Positions 36,285 through 44,623 of a DNA stretch of 64,000 nt are shown one piece after another. The notes under the pieces were generated by a model that did no database searches, was not told the DNA's origin, and saw only the letters and a program-made list of their open reading frames with translations. The DNA is from Desertivirga arenae (GTDB lineage Bacteria > Bacteroidota > Bacteroidia > Sphingobacteriales > Sphingobacteriaceae): NCBI RefSeq assembly GCF_017355785.1, contig NZ_JAFEWE010000001.1, forward strand, positions 620,001-684,000. Direction: 5' to 3'. Both the position numbers and the translations under genes were made by a program. Every line of letters starts with the position of its first letter. Positions within the stretch are counted from its first letter, which is position 1.

Positions 36285-36420
36285 ATGTTAATTGTGCGGG
36301 AATAACAGTTGGAGATTCTATAAGTTTTGCATCCTTATCATTGTCAGCCCCGGAAGGATTAATTTCCCTGCCATATTTAGTCCTTCCAAAGACACGGAGG
36401 CCAGCAATAGTCCCAATCAT
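36277..36420 (-). CDS. Possible 47-aa protein coupled to the Omp85 gene
   Basis: ATG 36420 opens MIGTIAGLRVFGRTKYGREINPS... and the frame stops at 36277, overlapping the Omp85 start (ATGGATAA) by 8 nt. The sequence is hydrophilic and protein-like in composition. It lies 38 nt after the AHSA1-type gene stop. No family recognised; it could also be the eroded remnant of a longer gene. Confidence is modest. Confidence 0.35.
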   Translation of the reverse strand: MIGTIAGLRVFGRTKYGREINPSGADNDKDAKLIESPTVIPAQLTYG

Positions 36421-36458
36421 GTTGCCCCTATCACCAGGCCTCCGCAAGAACTTTCTAC

Positions 36459-36995
36459 CTACTCCGCTACCTTTTGCTGCTCCGGAGCTTCATTCCAACC
36501 TGCAACCTCAGCATCCTGAGAGCCGGAATCAGAAGCAGCACTTCCACCATTGAGATAAGATTCAAGGGCGTCAAGAGCACTTTCCCAGCCTTCATAATGC
36601 GGTTTAGATGCTTCTTCACTTTCAAAACCTTGTTGCTTCACTCTTAACACACTTCCGGAACCCTGATCATTGAACTCGACGTCAAGTTGATAATCATTCT
36701 CAGTCGATGTTTCCTCCGGAAGTTCCCATTTCCAGGAATACACTAATTTTTTTCCCGGAACCACTTCAGAATATTCTCCTCCCACCGTGTAGGTCTCATT
36801 ATTGTCAGTACGTGTGAAGGTGTATTGCACTACCCCCTCCGATTTCAGATCGTTCTGCAAATCCGTCAACTCGCTATTCAAAGGCTTCCACCATTGCTTT
36901 AAAGCCTCAAATTCTGTCCAGGCATTATAAACCTGTTCAGCCGGCACCTTAAACTCCCGCGTCACCTCAAGTGACAATTCATTATTCGTTCCCAT
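36459..36995 (-). CDS. SRPBCC/AHSA1-type protein
   Basis: 178 residues. Residues 5-150 match the START-like AHSA1 fold: LEVTREFKVPAEQVYNAWTEFEALKQWWKP, then VQYTFTRTDNNETYTVGGEY, LVYSWKWE and the final helix HYEGWESALDALESYL. These small helix-grip proteins bind hydrophobic ligands or co-chaperone substrates; no specific ligand can be named. A disordered Ser/Glu-rich tail of about 25 residues follows. It is divergent from the DEAD-like gene at 37111. A paralogue is at 40639. Confidence 0.85.
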   Translation of the reverse strand: MGTNNELSLEVTREFKVPAEQVYNAWTEFEALKQWWKPLNSELTDLQNDLKSEGVVQYTFTRTDNNETYTVGGEYSEVVPGKKLVYSWKWELPEETSTENDYQLDVEFNDQGSGSVLRVKQQGFESEEASKPHYEGWESALDALESYLNGGSAASDSGSQDAEVAGWNEAPEQQKVAE

Positions 36996-37110
36996 AGATT
37001 TTGTTTTGGGGATTTAACATAAGCTTAGATAGATTGTTAAACGAATTTTGAATTATGACAAAAACCTTTCTATTAAGCATTTACCTAAAAAGAGCGGGTT
37101 TGCCGTTAAG

Positions 37111-38439
37111 ATGCTTACTTTTGCTTCCTTTAATTCAAGTATTGTGTGGGCAGAAAAATTTAAGCTTAGTAAACAATTAGTAAGATCAGTAACGGAAGCC
37201 GGTTTCCTTTACCCGACGGAAGTTCAGCAAAGAACCTTATCCCGCATTCTTGGCGGACAAGATATTATAGCAATCGCACCGGAAGGTGCCGGCAAAACCT
37301 CCATTTACATCATTGGAATACTTTCCAGGTTAAAATATGGATTTGAAGAAGCTCCCAGAGCTCTTATCCTTGTTCCTGATAAAGACCGGGTATTACAGGT
37401 GATGGAACAAATTGACCTCCTGAATAAAAACAAAACTATACGAATAGTTGGCCTTTATGCAGGTCCCTCCATTGAAACTCAGGTAGAAGAAGTAACAGAC
37501 GGAGTGGACATTATCGTGGCTACCCCTGATAGGGCGAGAGCCGTATACCTGAAACTGGGACTGAATGTAAATAAAATTCAGACAATGGTAGTAGATGATG
37601 CAGAGCTGATCGTAAAACAGGGACTGCAACTACCTGTGGTAGAATTAGCAAATAGTATTGGTAACTGTCAACACCTGATCTTTTCAGAAGTCTTTCATGA
37701 AAAGCTGGAAAAGATGATAGATCCTTTTATGAGGGATCCCGCTTTTATTGAAGTAGACGAACTCAGCGAGAACAGCACGGAGACACTTGATCAAATCCTT
37801 TATCATGTGCCAAACTTCAAGACCAAACAAAACCTCCTTCAACTATTGCTGGAAGACGAAGAAGTATTCACGAAGGCAATTGTATTTGTAAACACTCGCC
37901 TGTCTGCCGAGAAGGTCTATCAAAGTCTGCATAAAAAGGTAAAACAACAAACGGCTGTACTTAATCCAATCAGTTTTGAAAGTACCGGATTCTCAGACGT
38001 AGAAGAATTCGAAGCTAGCGAAGACCACCGGATTTTGATCGTAGCCGATGAGTTAAAAGCAGAAATTCCGGTAGAACTTTTCCCTTTCATAATACATGTT
38101 GAACTACCGCAGGAAAAGGAGGTTTACATTTCAAGGGTTATTAAACCGGAAGATTCAGAACAAGACACCATGGCGATCACCTTTACTACCGACCTTGAAT
38201 TAGGAACAGTCCGGAAAATTGAGCAAGCCATTGGCAAGAAAATAGAAACAAGTCCCCTGCCGGACGATCTCTTAATAGTACAAAACTTTGATTCAAATAA
38301 AGGAAAATCAAAGACTAAACTGCAACCCACACAGGAGCCAAGAGGTGAAGCTTTCCATGAAAAGAAAGCTAGTAATGCCAAAGACTATAATCTTGGAGCG
38401 GGTGTAAAAGCTAAAATGACCAAAAAGAAAAAGCATTAA
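37111..38439 (+). CDS. DEAD-box helicase-like protein lacking canonical motifs
   Basis: 442 residues from ATG 37111; GTG 37144 is an alternative start, since a TACTTTTG -7-like element lies at 37116-37123 inside the frame. The two-RecA layout is kept: Q-motif GFLYPTEVQQRTL, Walker A APEGAGKT, then LVPDKDR for PTRELA, ATPDRA for TPGR, and VVDDAEL for the DEAD box. Motif III is IFSEV rather than SAT, and the motif VI position reads SRVIKPED, without HRxGRxxR. The tail is Lys-rich (KAKMTKKKKH). It resembles a DEAD protein that has lost parts of the ATP/RNA cycle. It is followed by a perfect terminator. Confidence 0.78.
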   Translation: MLTFASFNSSIVWAEKFKLSKQLVRSVTEAGFLYPTEVQQRTLSRILGGQDIIAIAPEGAGKTSIYIIGILSRLKYGFEEAPRALILVPDKDRVLQVMEQIDLLNKNKTIRIVGLYAGPSIETQVEEVTDGVDIIVATPDRARAVYLKLGLNVNKIQTMVVDDAELIVKQGLQLPVVELANSIGNCQHLIFSEVFHEKLEKMIDPFMRDPAFIEVDELSENSTETLDQILYHVPNFKTKQNLLQLLLEDEEVFTKAIVFVNTRLSAEKVYQSLHKKVKQQTAVLNPISFESTGFSDVEEFEASEDHRILIVADELKAEIPVELFPFIIHVELPQEKEVYISRVIKPEDSEQDTMAITFTTDLELGTVRKIEQAIGKKIETSPLPDDLLIVQNFDSNKGKSKTKLQPTQEPRGEAFHEKKASNAKDYNLGAGVKAKMTKKKKH

Positions 38440-38459
38440 TTGCTTTAAACACATATTAA

Positions 38460-38490
38460 GGCCAGAACGGAAACGTTCTGGCCTTTTTTA
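38460..38490 (+). terminator. Rho-independent terminator
   Basis: Perfect 10-bp stem (38460-38469 / 38474-38483), GAAA tetraloop and six T residues: a textbook terminator 20 nt after the DEAD-like gene. Confidence 0.92.
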
Positions 38491-38635
38491 TTAACCCCCA
38501 ACAGCCTAAAAGCTATCCACTTTCCTTAGCTACCTCAATTTTCCCCCGAGATTTATTTCCTTCCTGGCAGCCAACCCTCCTTAAAAAACCCTCGTAATCC
38601 CTTATATAAAATCAACCCTACATAATCCTTAAAAA

Positions 38636-39502
38636 ATGAAAACTTCAACTTTACTAACCATCCTCAGCTTAAGCCTATGTCTGTTCTTCAACTCTTCCTG
38701 TAAAAAGGACGACAAAAGCTCGCCGAAGCTTATTCAACTGGCAACAAGCGAAACCTTGGGACAGCACCTTGTCGACAAAGACGGGAGAGCTCTATATTAT
38801 TTTTCGAACGACTACAACGGGCTTAACAACTGTCAGGGGAATTGCGCTTCCGTATGGCCAGTATTCAGTCTCGAAAACTTAACAATGGAAGACTTGGGTG
38901 ATGGATTAAATCTTAGCGACTTTGGTACGATTACCACCGCCGACAATAAGAACCAGATCACTTATAAATCCTGGCCCCTTTACTACTATGCTCCAAGTGT
39001 TAACGGCACAAATATCCCCGAAGGAAGCGGCACCACTACGGGCGAGGGCGTAAATAATATCTGGTACGTAGCTAAGCCTGATTACACGATCATGTTGGTA
39101 AATGCCCAGCTAACCGGAGCCAACGGCAGTAATTATAAGTCGGACTATACGGTAGGCACAGGTAAAACAGTTTATTTTAGTGACGCAAAAGGCTTAACTC
39201 TTTATACCTTTAAAAACGACCGGTACAATAAGAATACCTTCACCAATTCCTCCTTCTCCAACGACCCGGTATGGCCTATTTATCAAACAGACAAGATCAT
39301 TGTACCATCAACGTTAGATAAATCGCTATTTGGTTCTATAGACGTGTTTGGGAAGAAACAGCTTACCTATAAAGGCTGGCCATTATATTATTTTGGACAA
39401 GATGCCGGCTTAAGAGGATCTAACAAAGGGGTTAGCTTTCCACAAGTTGGTGTATGGCCTGTTGCCGTAAAAGATGCTACAGTGGCTCCGGCAGTCCAAT
39501 AG
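38636..39502 (+). CDS. COG4315-type repeat lipoprotein (secreted repeat of unknown function)
   Basis: 288 residues with a lipoprotein signal ending NSSCKK. The mature protein repeats a fold of about 45 residues: DGRALYYFSNDYNGLNNC(Q)GNCASVWP near residue 50, a second strand unit with SWPLYYYAP near 115, then AKGLTLYTFKNDRYN near 180 and GWPLYYFGQD near 250. The C-x4-C pair of the first repeat is absent in the second half. Proteins of this type (pfam03640-like) are abundant in soil bacteria with unknown role. An 8-bp hairpin gap separates it from fabH. Confidence 0.8.
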   Translation: MKTSTLLTILSLSLCLFFNSSCKKDDKSSPKLIQLATSETLGQHLVDKDGRALYYFSNDYNGLNNCQGNCASVWPVFSLENLTMEDLGDGLNLSDFGTITTADNKNQITYKSWPLYYYAPSVNGTNIPEGSGTTTGEGVNNIWYVAKPDYTIMLVNAQLTGANGSNYKSDYTVGTGKTVYFSDAKGLTLYTFKNDRYNKNTFTNSSFSNDPVWPIYQTDKIIVPSTLDKSLFGSIDVFGKKQLTYKGWPLYYFGQDAGLRGSNKGVSFPQVGVWPVAVKDATVAPAVQ

Positions 39503-39517
39503 GGCTGCGTTTTTTTT

Positions 39518-39553
39518 ACCTGTTATCAGCAAGGGGACTGATAGCAGGTTTAT
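39518..39553 (+). terminator. Hairpin after the lipoprotein gene
   Basis: 12-bp stem with one G-U pair (39518-39529 / 39538-39549) and an 8-nt loop. A long T-run precedes rather than follows it, so its terminator role is uncertain. Confidence 0.4.
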
Positions 39554-39588
39554 TACCCCGATCAAACTTTTCTTAAGCCGCTTATTTT

Positions 39589-39596
39589 TACCTTCG
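39589..39596 (+). promoter_or_regulatory. -7-like promoter element upstream of the fabH-type gene
   Basis: TACCTTCG is one base from TAnnTTTG and ends 17 nt before the ATG at 39614. Confidence 0.4.
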
Positions 39597-39613
39597 CATT
39601 TTCAATTCTCTAA

Positions 39614-40582
39614 ATGCAGTCAAGAATAACCGCAATAAGCGCTTACACTCCCGGAAGGATTGTTCCTAATTCTTATTTCGAAACCATTGTTGATACTTCA
39701 GATGAATGGATACAAACGCGTACAGGGGTTATTGAAAGACGTTTTACTGCGGAAGATGAATACACCACCCATCTTTGCTTTAAAGCGCTGAGGAATTTAC
39801 TTCAGGATAATCCCGAAATTTCGGTCAGCGATGTAGATTTCATTATTGTTGCCACCTCGACACCAGATCATTCTGTACCTAGTGTAGCCAGTCAAGTCCA
39901 GAATGAATTTAATATACCGGGCTGTGGAACACTGGACGTAGCATCTGCCTGTGCTGGCTTTGTCTACGGACTGATCCTTGCTAAAGGGCTTATTGCAGCA
40001 GGAACGCACAAGAAGATCCTCGTATTTGGAGCAGAAAACCTTTCCCGTTTCACCGACTTCAGCAACAGGAACCTTTGTATCTTATTTGGGGATGCAGCTG
40101 GGCTTGCTTTGGTAGAACAATCAGCCGAAAACAAGATCTTCGATAGTCTTAGCGGAACAGACGGAAGTATGGGAAAAGAGCTTTACCGCTCCTCATTGTC
40201 TACTTTAATAAATAATGTCCCTGTTATTGCCGACGCCCGAACGCATCAGAACGGAAGGTTAGTTTTTAAATGGGTAGTTCAAACTATCAGCGAGAATCTG
40301 ATTAAGCTTGCAGATAAGAACGGTTTAAACCTTGCCGCTATCGACTGGATCATCCTTCACAGTGCCAACCTCCGCATCCTGGAAGCCATTTCAAAAAACA
40401 TTGGGTACCCCCTTGAGCGAATGCCGCAAAGCATTAAATATTTTGGCAATACCTCTTCTGCATCTATTCCCCTGGCCTGGAACATTGCTTTAATGGATGG
40501 TCGAATAAAAAAGGGTGATAAAATTTTGCTGATGGGCTTTGGAGGAGGAATGACTTTTGCAGGCTTGATGGTAGAATGGTAA
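39614..40582 (+). CDS. fabH: Beta-ketoacyl-ACP synthase III
   Basis: 322 residues. The catalytic triad is visible: Cys113 in ASACAGFVYGL, His249 in ILHSANLRI and Asn279 in YFGNTSSASI, matching the E. coli set in order and spacing. DTSDEWIQTRTGVIERRF is the family N-terminal signature. It condenses acetyl- or branched acyl-CoA with malonyl-ACP to start fatty acid synthesis. Glutamine of the usual HQAN is Ser here (HSAN), a common variation. It stands alone rather than in a fab cluster, so it may be a secondary FabH. It converges on the AHSA1 paralogue. Confidence 0.9.
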   Translation: MQSRITAISAYTPGRIVPNSYFETIVDTSDEWIQTRTGVIERRFTAEDEYTTHLCFKALRNLLQDNPEISVSDVDFIIVATSTPDHSVPSVASQVQNEFNIPGCGTLDVASACAGFVYGLILAKGLIAAGTHKKILVFGAENLSRFTDFSNRNLCILFGDAAGLALVEQSAENKIFDSLSGTDGSMGKELYRSSLSTLINNVPVIADARTHQNGRLVFKWVVQTISENLIKLADKNGLNLAAIDWIILHSANLRILEAISKNIGYPLERMPQSIKYFGNTSSASIPLAWNIALMDGRIKKGDKILLMGFGGGMTFAGLMVEW

Positions 40583-40638
40583 GCCTGGATTGGTTTAAGG
40601 CATAAGGAAAGCACTGATCCCTATGCCCTAAAACTAGC

Positions 40639-41064
40639 TTATTTCGCTTCTGTATATTTTTTAAAGCTGTCCAATATCGCCTGCCAGCCTGCTTTTTGCA
40701 TTTCAAGAGAATTAGTGGTCTCCGGATCAAAAGTTTCCACTACCTGAGTACTATCTCCCTGATCTTCAAATTCAATTCGAACCTTTCTGCCATCATCCAT
40801 CGTGTACTCAATCAGTTTATTTTCCTCAACATTAGTATATTCTCCGCCAAAATCAAAACTGAAACTTCCATCCTTTGCCGCCATAGTTGTTCTGAACTTA
40901 CCTCCGGTACGCAGATCGTTTTCAGCAAAAGGAGCATGCCAATCATCAGAAGCCTGACACCATTGGGTAATATCCTCAGGACTGTTCCAGCTCTTCCATA
41001 CTTGTTCTACCGGTGCATTCACTTGTGCCTGAACAGTAATACTTGTGTTGCTTAACGTTTCCAT
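40639..41064 (-). CDS. SRPBCC/AHSA1-type protein (second copy)
   Basis: 141 residues from ATG 41064; an upstream ATG at 41103 adds 13 residues without homology. The START-like fold shows ITVQAQVNAPVEQVWKSWNSPEDITQWCQASDDWHAP, GGKFRTTMAAKDGSFSFDFGGEY, VEENKLIEYTMDDGRKV and the closing helix GWQAILDSFKKY. It resembles the gene at 36459 in fold but is clearly a different subgroup. Ligand unknown. Confidence 0.85.
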   Translation of the reverse strand: METLSNTSITVQAQVNAPVEQVWKSWNSPEDITQWCQASDDWHAPFAENDLRTGGKFRTTMAAKDGSFSFDFGGEYTNVEENKLIEYTMDDGRKVRIEFEDQGDSTQVVETFDPETTNSLEMQKAGWQAILDSFKKYTEAK

Positions 41065-41193
41065 TTTTATATTTTCTATAGTAGTTTCGAAATAGGTGTT
41101 CATTCATTGAACAATACAAACGTAGTACTTACTTCCCTTGAAGGCGCTGTACGAAAACGGCAATTACGCGGGCAATTTACGACAAGCTTCTTA

Positions 41194-41595
41194 TCAGGCA
41201 TTTAGTGAAACATAAAGCTCGCTCTGCGTTAACCATTCCCCCCGCACTTTCTTCCACATAGCTGAGTAATTGCCGTAATACTTCTCATTCTTATAGTTCC
41301 ATTTTCCCTTCTCCCAGGCCATATTGCCGCTTTCATTGATAACGATCTCATCGGGTAACCTCTCGAATACCGGGCTACTCTGCTTAAACATATGCTTCCA
41401 CTCCGACAAGACCTTACCCTTACCCTTTGAAAGACTTCCGTCACCTGCAATCTGAATAAAATCAGCCATCCAGAACCTGGCCACTCCATCGGCATCTTTT
41501 TTTGCTATCGCCGCATTCGAATGCATCCGGTATTCCCGGATCAATTGCACATCGTTTTCTTTATCGAAAATAGAATAACCAGAATTAGTAATCAT
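41194..41595 (-). CDS. NTF2-like (SnoaL/DUF4440-type) protein
   Basis: 133 residues from ATG 41595 (MITNSGYSIFDKENDVQLIREY). The cone-shaped alpha+beta fold is indicated by HSNAAIAKKDADGVARFWMADFIQIAGDGSLSKGKGKVLSEW and ERLPDEIVINESGNMAWEKGKW. Length and order fit the DUF4440 group of small ketosteroid-isomerase-like proteins; the ligand or reaction is unknown. Monocistronic, divergent from the arginine deiminase gene. Confidence 0.8.
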   Translation of the reverse strand: MITNSGYSIFDKENDVQLIREYRMHSNAAIAKKDADGVARFWMADFIQIAGDGSLSKGKGKVLSEWKHMFKQSSPVFERLPDEIVINESGNMAWEKGKWNYKNEKYYGNYSAMWKKVRGEWLTQSELYVSLNA

Positions 41596-41810
41596 ACTGC
41601 AATTTGCACAATAGCAATTTACTCTGCAAGGCAATCTTCAGCTTCTACGTTCTTTGCTAATCAACTCAGCTGTAACTCCTATGTTTTAATTATCGGCAGA
41701 AACTATACATACTTAAACATTTCATAATAATTGCTTTACCTCAATCTTATAGCTTAGCTGATTGTTAAGATTAAAACAGCACACATAACTTCCTTCTGAT
41801 AATACACGGC

Positions 41811-43235
41811 ATGCAAATTAACGTAAGTTCAGAGATCGGCACCCTTCGCTCTTTAATTATCCATAGCCCCGATAGCGGCATTGGCAAAGTAGCACCTTCT
41901 AAAGCCCAGGACTGGCTGTTCGAAGATATACTTCACCTGGAGACTGTAAGAAAAAAGGAGTACGACCACTACGTTAAACTATTGCTTTACTTTTTGGATC
42001 CGGATAAAATTAAAGGCAGCTTGTCTGGTATCGATGCGGAATCTTCCCAGCGGGATTTCTATAAGCCCTGCAAACCGGAATTTCATAATTCCAACCGGGT
42101 GATCGAGATAGAGAAGTTACTGGCAGACATCCTTCATGATTCAGATATCTGTAAAAAGCTTACTGCCTCTGTTTGTGCTATTGAAGGCTGCAGTTACAGG
42201 CTTCAGCTAGAATTGATTAAATCTAAGCCGGCAGAACTCGCTAAGGTTTTTATTTCCGGTTCTATGGACGACGGCAATATGATCTTTGCCCCTATTCCTA
42301 ACTTCATTTTCACAAGAGATATTGGTATTACCATCAATAATTCCATCCTGCTTAGTAAACCTGCTAAAAAAGCACGTTCGCGGGAAGCATTGCTGGCCCG
42401 TTACATTTTCTTCAATCATCCTTATTTCGAAAACTACCGGGAAAACATCCTGGAGATTCCTGATACTTTAAAATACTTTCTCAGGCCTGGGGAAGAACCC
42501 GGCGAAAAGACTACCATCGAGGGCGGCGACGTGATGGTGGTAAGCAAGAATCATGTTTTAATTGGTTGCAGTGAAAGAACTTCAGCAAGCGGTGCCAGCG
42601 AAGCAATTAAACTACTATTTGACAATGATGTAGTCGACAAGGTTACAGTGGTTAAAATACCGCATAAAAGAGATTTTATGCACATCGACACCGTCTTCAC
42701 CCAGGTGAAACGAAATGTATGGGTAGTGCTTGGCTCGATCTCATCGCAGGAACAACATAAGGGTGCTGAAGCAGTAGACTATTTATCGGAAAAGCGAAAC
42801 AAGGAAAAGCCTGAGATCATTCAGTTCAGCAAAGATAACATGGAAAAGCCTGTTACTTTCAGATGTATTGAGGACCTTCTAAACGATATCAGTCAAAACG
42901 ATTTAAACAGCGATGAAGAAACCAAATTCATCTACTCGGGAGGAAAGCAGTTCCCCTACGATGTGCGTGAACAGTGGACAGACTCTTGCAACCTTCTGGC
43001 TTTGAAAGAAGGTGTTGTGGTAGGCTACGACCGTAATGATCACACCATTCAGGCCTTTAGAGAGATAGGCTTCAAAGCTATTGAAGTGACAGAGCTTTTA
43101 GAAAAACTGGAAAAAGAAGAACTGAAGCCTGAAGAGATTGAGAATACTTTTATTATGATCCCAAGTGCCGAGCTTTCCAGAGCCCGGGGAGGTTTTCATT
43201 GCATGAGCATGCCTTTGTTTAGAGAGGACCTTTAG
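41811..43235 (+). CDS. Arginine deiminase family protein
   Basis: 474 residues. Catalytic signatures of the guanidino-modifying superfamily are complete: FTRD at residues 167-170, EGGD from Glu237, HIDT at His291 and a C-terminal nucleophile Cys464 in FHCMSMP, as in ArcA. SEIGTLRSLIIHSPDSGIGK begins the fold. It should hydrolyse arginine to citrulline and ammonia. It is longer than typical ArcA (about 410 residues), with an extra segment near 60-150. The ctlX gene follows after 16 nt, so the pair could convert arginine to citrulline and further to ornithine. Confidence 0.85.
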   Translation: MQINVSSEIGTLRSLIIHSPDSGIGKVAPSKAQDWLFEDILHLETVRKKEYDHYVKLLLYFLDPDKIKGSLSGIDAESSQRDFYKPCKPEFHNSNRVIEIEKLLADILHDSDICKKLTASVCAIEGCSYRLQLELIKSKPAELAKVFISGSMDDGNMIFAPIPNFIFTRDIGITINNSILLSKPAKKARSREALLARYIFFNHPYFENYRENILEIPDTLKYFLRPGEEPGEKTTIEGGDVMVVSKNHVLIGCSERTSASGASEAIKLLFDNDVVDKVTVVKIPHKRDFMHIDTVFTQVKRNVWVVLGSISSQEQHKGAEAVDYLSEKRNKEKPEIIQFSKDNMEKPVTFRCIEDLLNDISQNDLNSDEETKFIYSGGKQFPYDVREQWTDSCNLLALKEGVVVGYDRNDHTIQAFREIGFKAIEVTELLEKLEKEELKPEEIENTFIMIPSAELSRARGGFHCMSMPLFREDL

Positions 43236-43251
43236 ATTTATTTAAACGACA

Positions 43252-44181
43252 ATGGAAAAGCAAAGCACCTCCTCTATATTAATGGTTCGCCCCCGTCGCT
43301 TTGGCTTTAATGATCAGACAGCTGTCAGCAATTTCTTTGTGAACAAAGCCACTAAATACCAGGAGGTACACCAAAAAGCCTTGAGAGAGTTTGATCAACT
43401 AGCTGAAGTTTTAGAAAGGCACGGGATTAAGGTCTCAATATTCGAGGCAATGAACGAGCCATACTCGCCAGATTCGATATTCCCTAACAACTGGATATCC
43501 ACACACGAAGATGGCAGCACGTTTCTTTATCCCATGGAAGCCCCGAACAGGCGTATGGAACGACGCGAAGACATATTGGCGACCCTAAGTCAATACTACC
43601 AGGTGAAGGAGATTATAGACCTGACGCATTTCGAGCGGCAAAACCAGTTCCTTGAAGGAACGGGGAGCATGATCTTAGATCGAAGGAATAAAATTGCGTA
43701 TGCTTGCTTAAGCAGCAGAACCTCAAAATCTGCTCTTTCAGAGTTTTGCCGGATATCTGGTTATAGAGCGGTTACATTTAACGCAGTAGATAAGAACAAT
43801 AGAGCAATCTATCATTCAAACGTTATGATGTCGGTAGGATCTGATTTCAGTTTAGTATGTACAGAATCGATAAGGGACAGTGAAGAAATTGATTCACTTA
43901 ATAAATCGCTGCAACAAACAGAAAAACAGATCATCCCAATCACCCTGGAGCAGGTGAACCACTTTGCTGGAAATATTCTCGAAATACGTTCAAATAAAGG
44001 GGAACCGATGATTATAATGTCAGAACAAGCATTTAAATCACTACGGCCTGAACAGATAAAAAGACTAGAGCGGTTTGGCGACCTTCTCTTTTCGCCTCTC
44101 TACACAATCGAAGCTGTCGGAGGAGGAAGTGCAAGATGCATGATAGCCGAGATATTCCTGCCTATATTATCCGATAATTAA
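43252..44181 (+). CDS. ctlX: Citrulline utilisation hydrolase CtlX-like
   Basis: 309 residues. The amidinotransferase-like fold has DSIFPNNWISTH near residue 75, FLEGTGSM near 140, YHSNVMM near 183 and the nucleophile Cys296 in GGGSARCMIAEIFLP. These match CtlX proteins, which release ornithine from citrulline. Its 16-nt distance from the arginine deiminase gene makes a two-step arginine-to-ornithine operon likely; no ornithine aminotransferase or carbamate kinase is nearby. Function is inferred from family, not demonstrated here. Confidence 0.85.
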   Translation: MEKQSTSSILMVRPRRFGFNDQTAVSNFFVNKATKYQEVHQKALREFDQLAEVLERHGIKVSIFEAMNEPYSPDSIFPNNWISTHEDGSTFLYPMEAPNRRMERREDILATLSQYYQVKEIIDLTHFERQNQFLEGTGSMILDRRNKIAYACLSSRTSKSALSEFCRISGYRAVTFNAVDKNNRAIYHSNVMMSVGSDFSLVCTESIRDSEEIDSLNKSLQQTEKQIIPITLEQVNHFAGNILEIRSNKGEPMIIMSEQAFKSLRPEQIKRLERFGDLLFSPLYTIEAVGGGSARCMIAEIFLPILSDN

Positions 44182-44187
44182 TCTGCT

Positions 44188-44532
44188 TTACGCTGCACGT
44201 AAAGTTGTTGCTCGTACATGCATTCCTGGTGTCCTTAAAATCCTTTCAAATTCCAAACCTATACTTAGATCCAACCAGTCAGGATTTACATCCCGGATAA
44301 CCCTTTCCTTTTGAGCGCGGGTATATTTACTTAAAATATCAAAACGCTGGATAGCCGACTCCTCGTTATTTAATTCTTCAAAGTACACTAAACGCGTAAG
44401 CTGTTGAGCACTGTCAAAAAACAGATTAGGCATCTGCCTGTAAAAATCAACAGTTTTTAAAAGATCTGAACTCATTCCAACATGCAAAGAATTCCTGTTT
44501 CTGTCGGTTACAATAAATACATACCTTTTCAT
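44188..44532 (-). CDS. Degenerate GIY-YIG-type protein
   Basis: 114 residues. The overall plan is a UvrC-like GIY-YIG domain: KRYVFIVTDRNRNSLHVGMSSDLLKTVDFYR at the N-terminus, LVYFEELNNEESAIQRFDIL in the middle and NPDWLDL at the end. The core tyrosines are altered (VFIV, HVG) and the catalytic Arg after GMSSDLL is Lys/Thr, while the REK element reads QRF. It is therefore probably not an active nuclease. It is convergent with ctlX by a 6-nt gap and divergent from the XRE-S24 regulator. Confidence 0.65.
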   Translation of the reverse strand: MKRYVFIVTDRNRNSLHVGMSSDLLKTVDFYRQMPNLFFDSAQQLTRLVYFEELNNEESAIQRFDILSKYTRAQKERVIRDVNPDWLDLSIGLEFERILRTPGMHVRATTLRAA

Positions 44533-44563
44533 ATTCTTATTTATTTAGTTTTTGAAAAAAAAT

Positions 44564-44603
44564 TACTAATTTTATTGGCATAAAAATACTAACAATTTTA
44601 GTA
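44564..44603. promoter_or_regulatory. Operator-like palindrome in the divergent promoter region
   Basis: A 17-bp palindrome TACTAA-N5-TTAGTA (44587-44603) plus an extra TACTAA half-site at 44564-44569, 20 nt upstream of the XRE-S24 start. It is a likely site for that regulator on both divergent promoters. Confidence 0.55.
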
Positions 44604-44623
44604 ATTGCAAATTTATTTTTCAC

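Noticed and set aside
40595-40631. Imperfect hairpin between fabH and the AHSA1 paralogue
   Set aside because: Two mismatches in the stem and no T tract; too weak to call a terminator.
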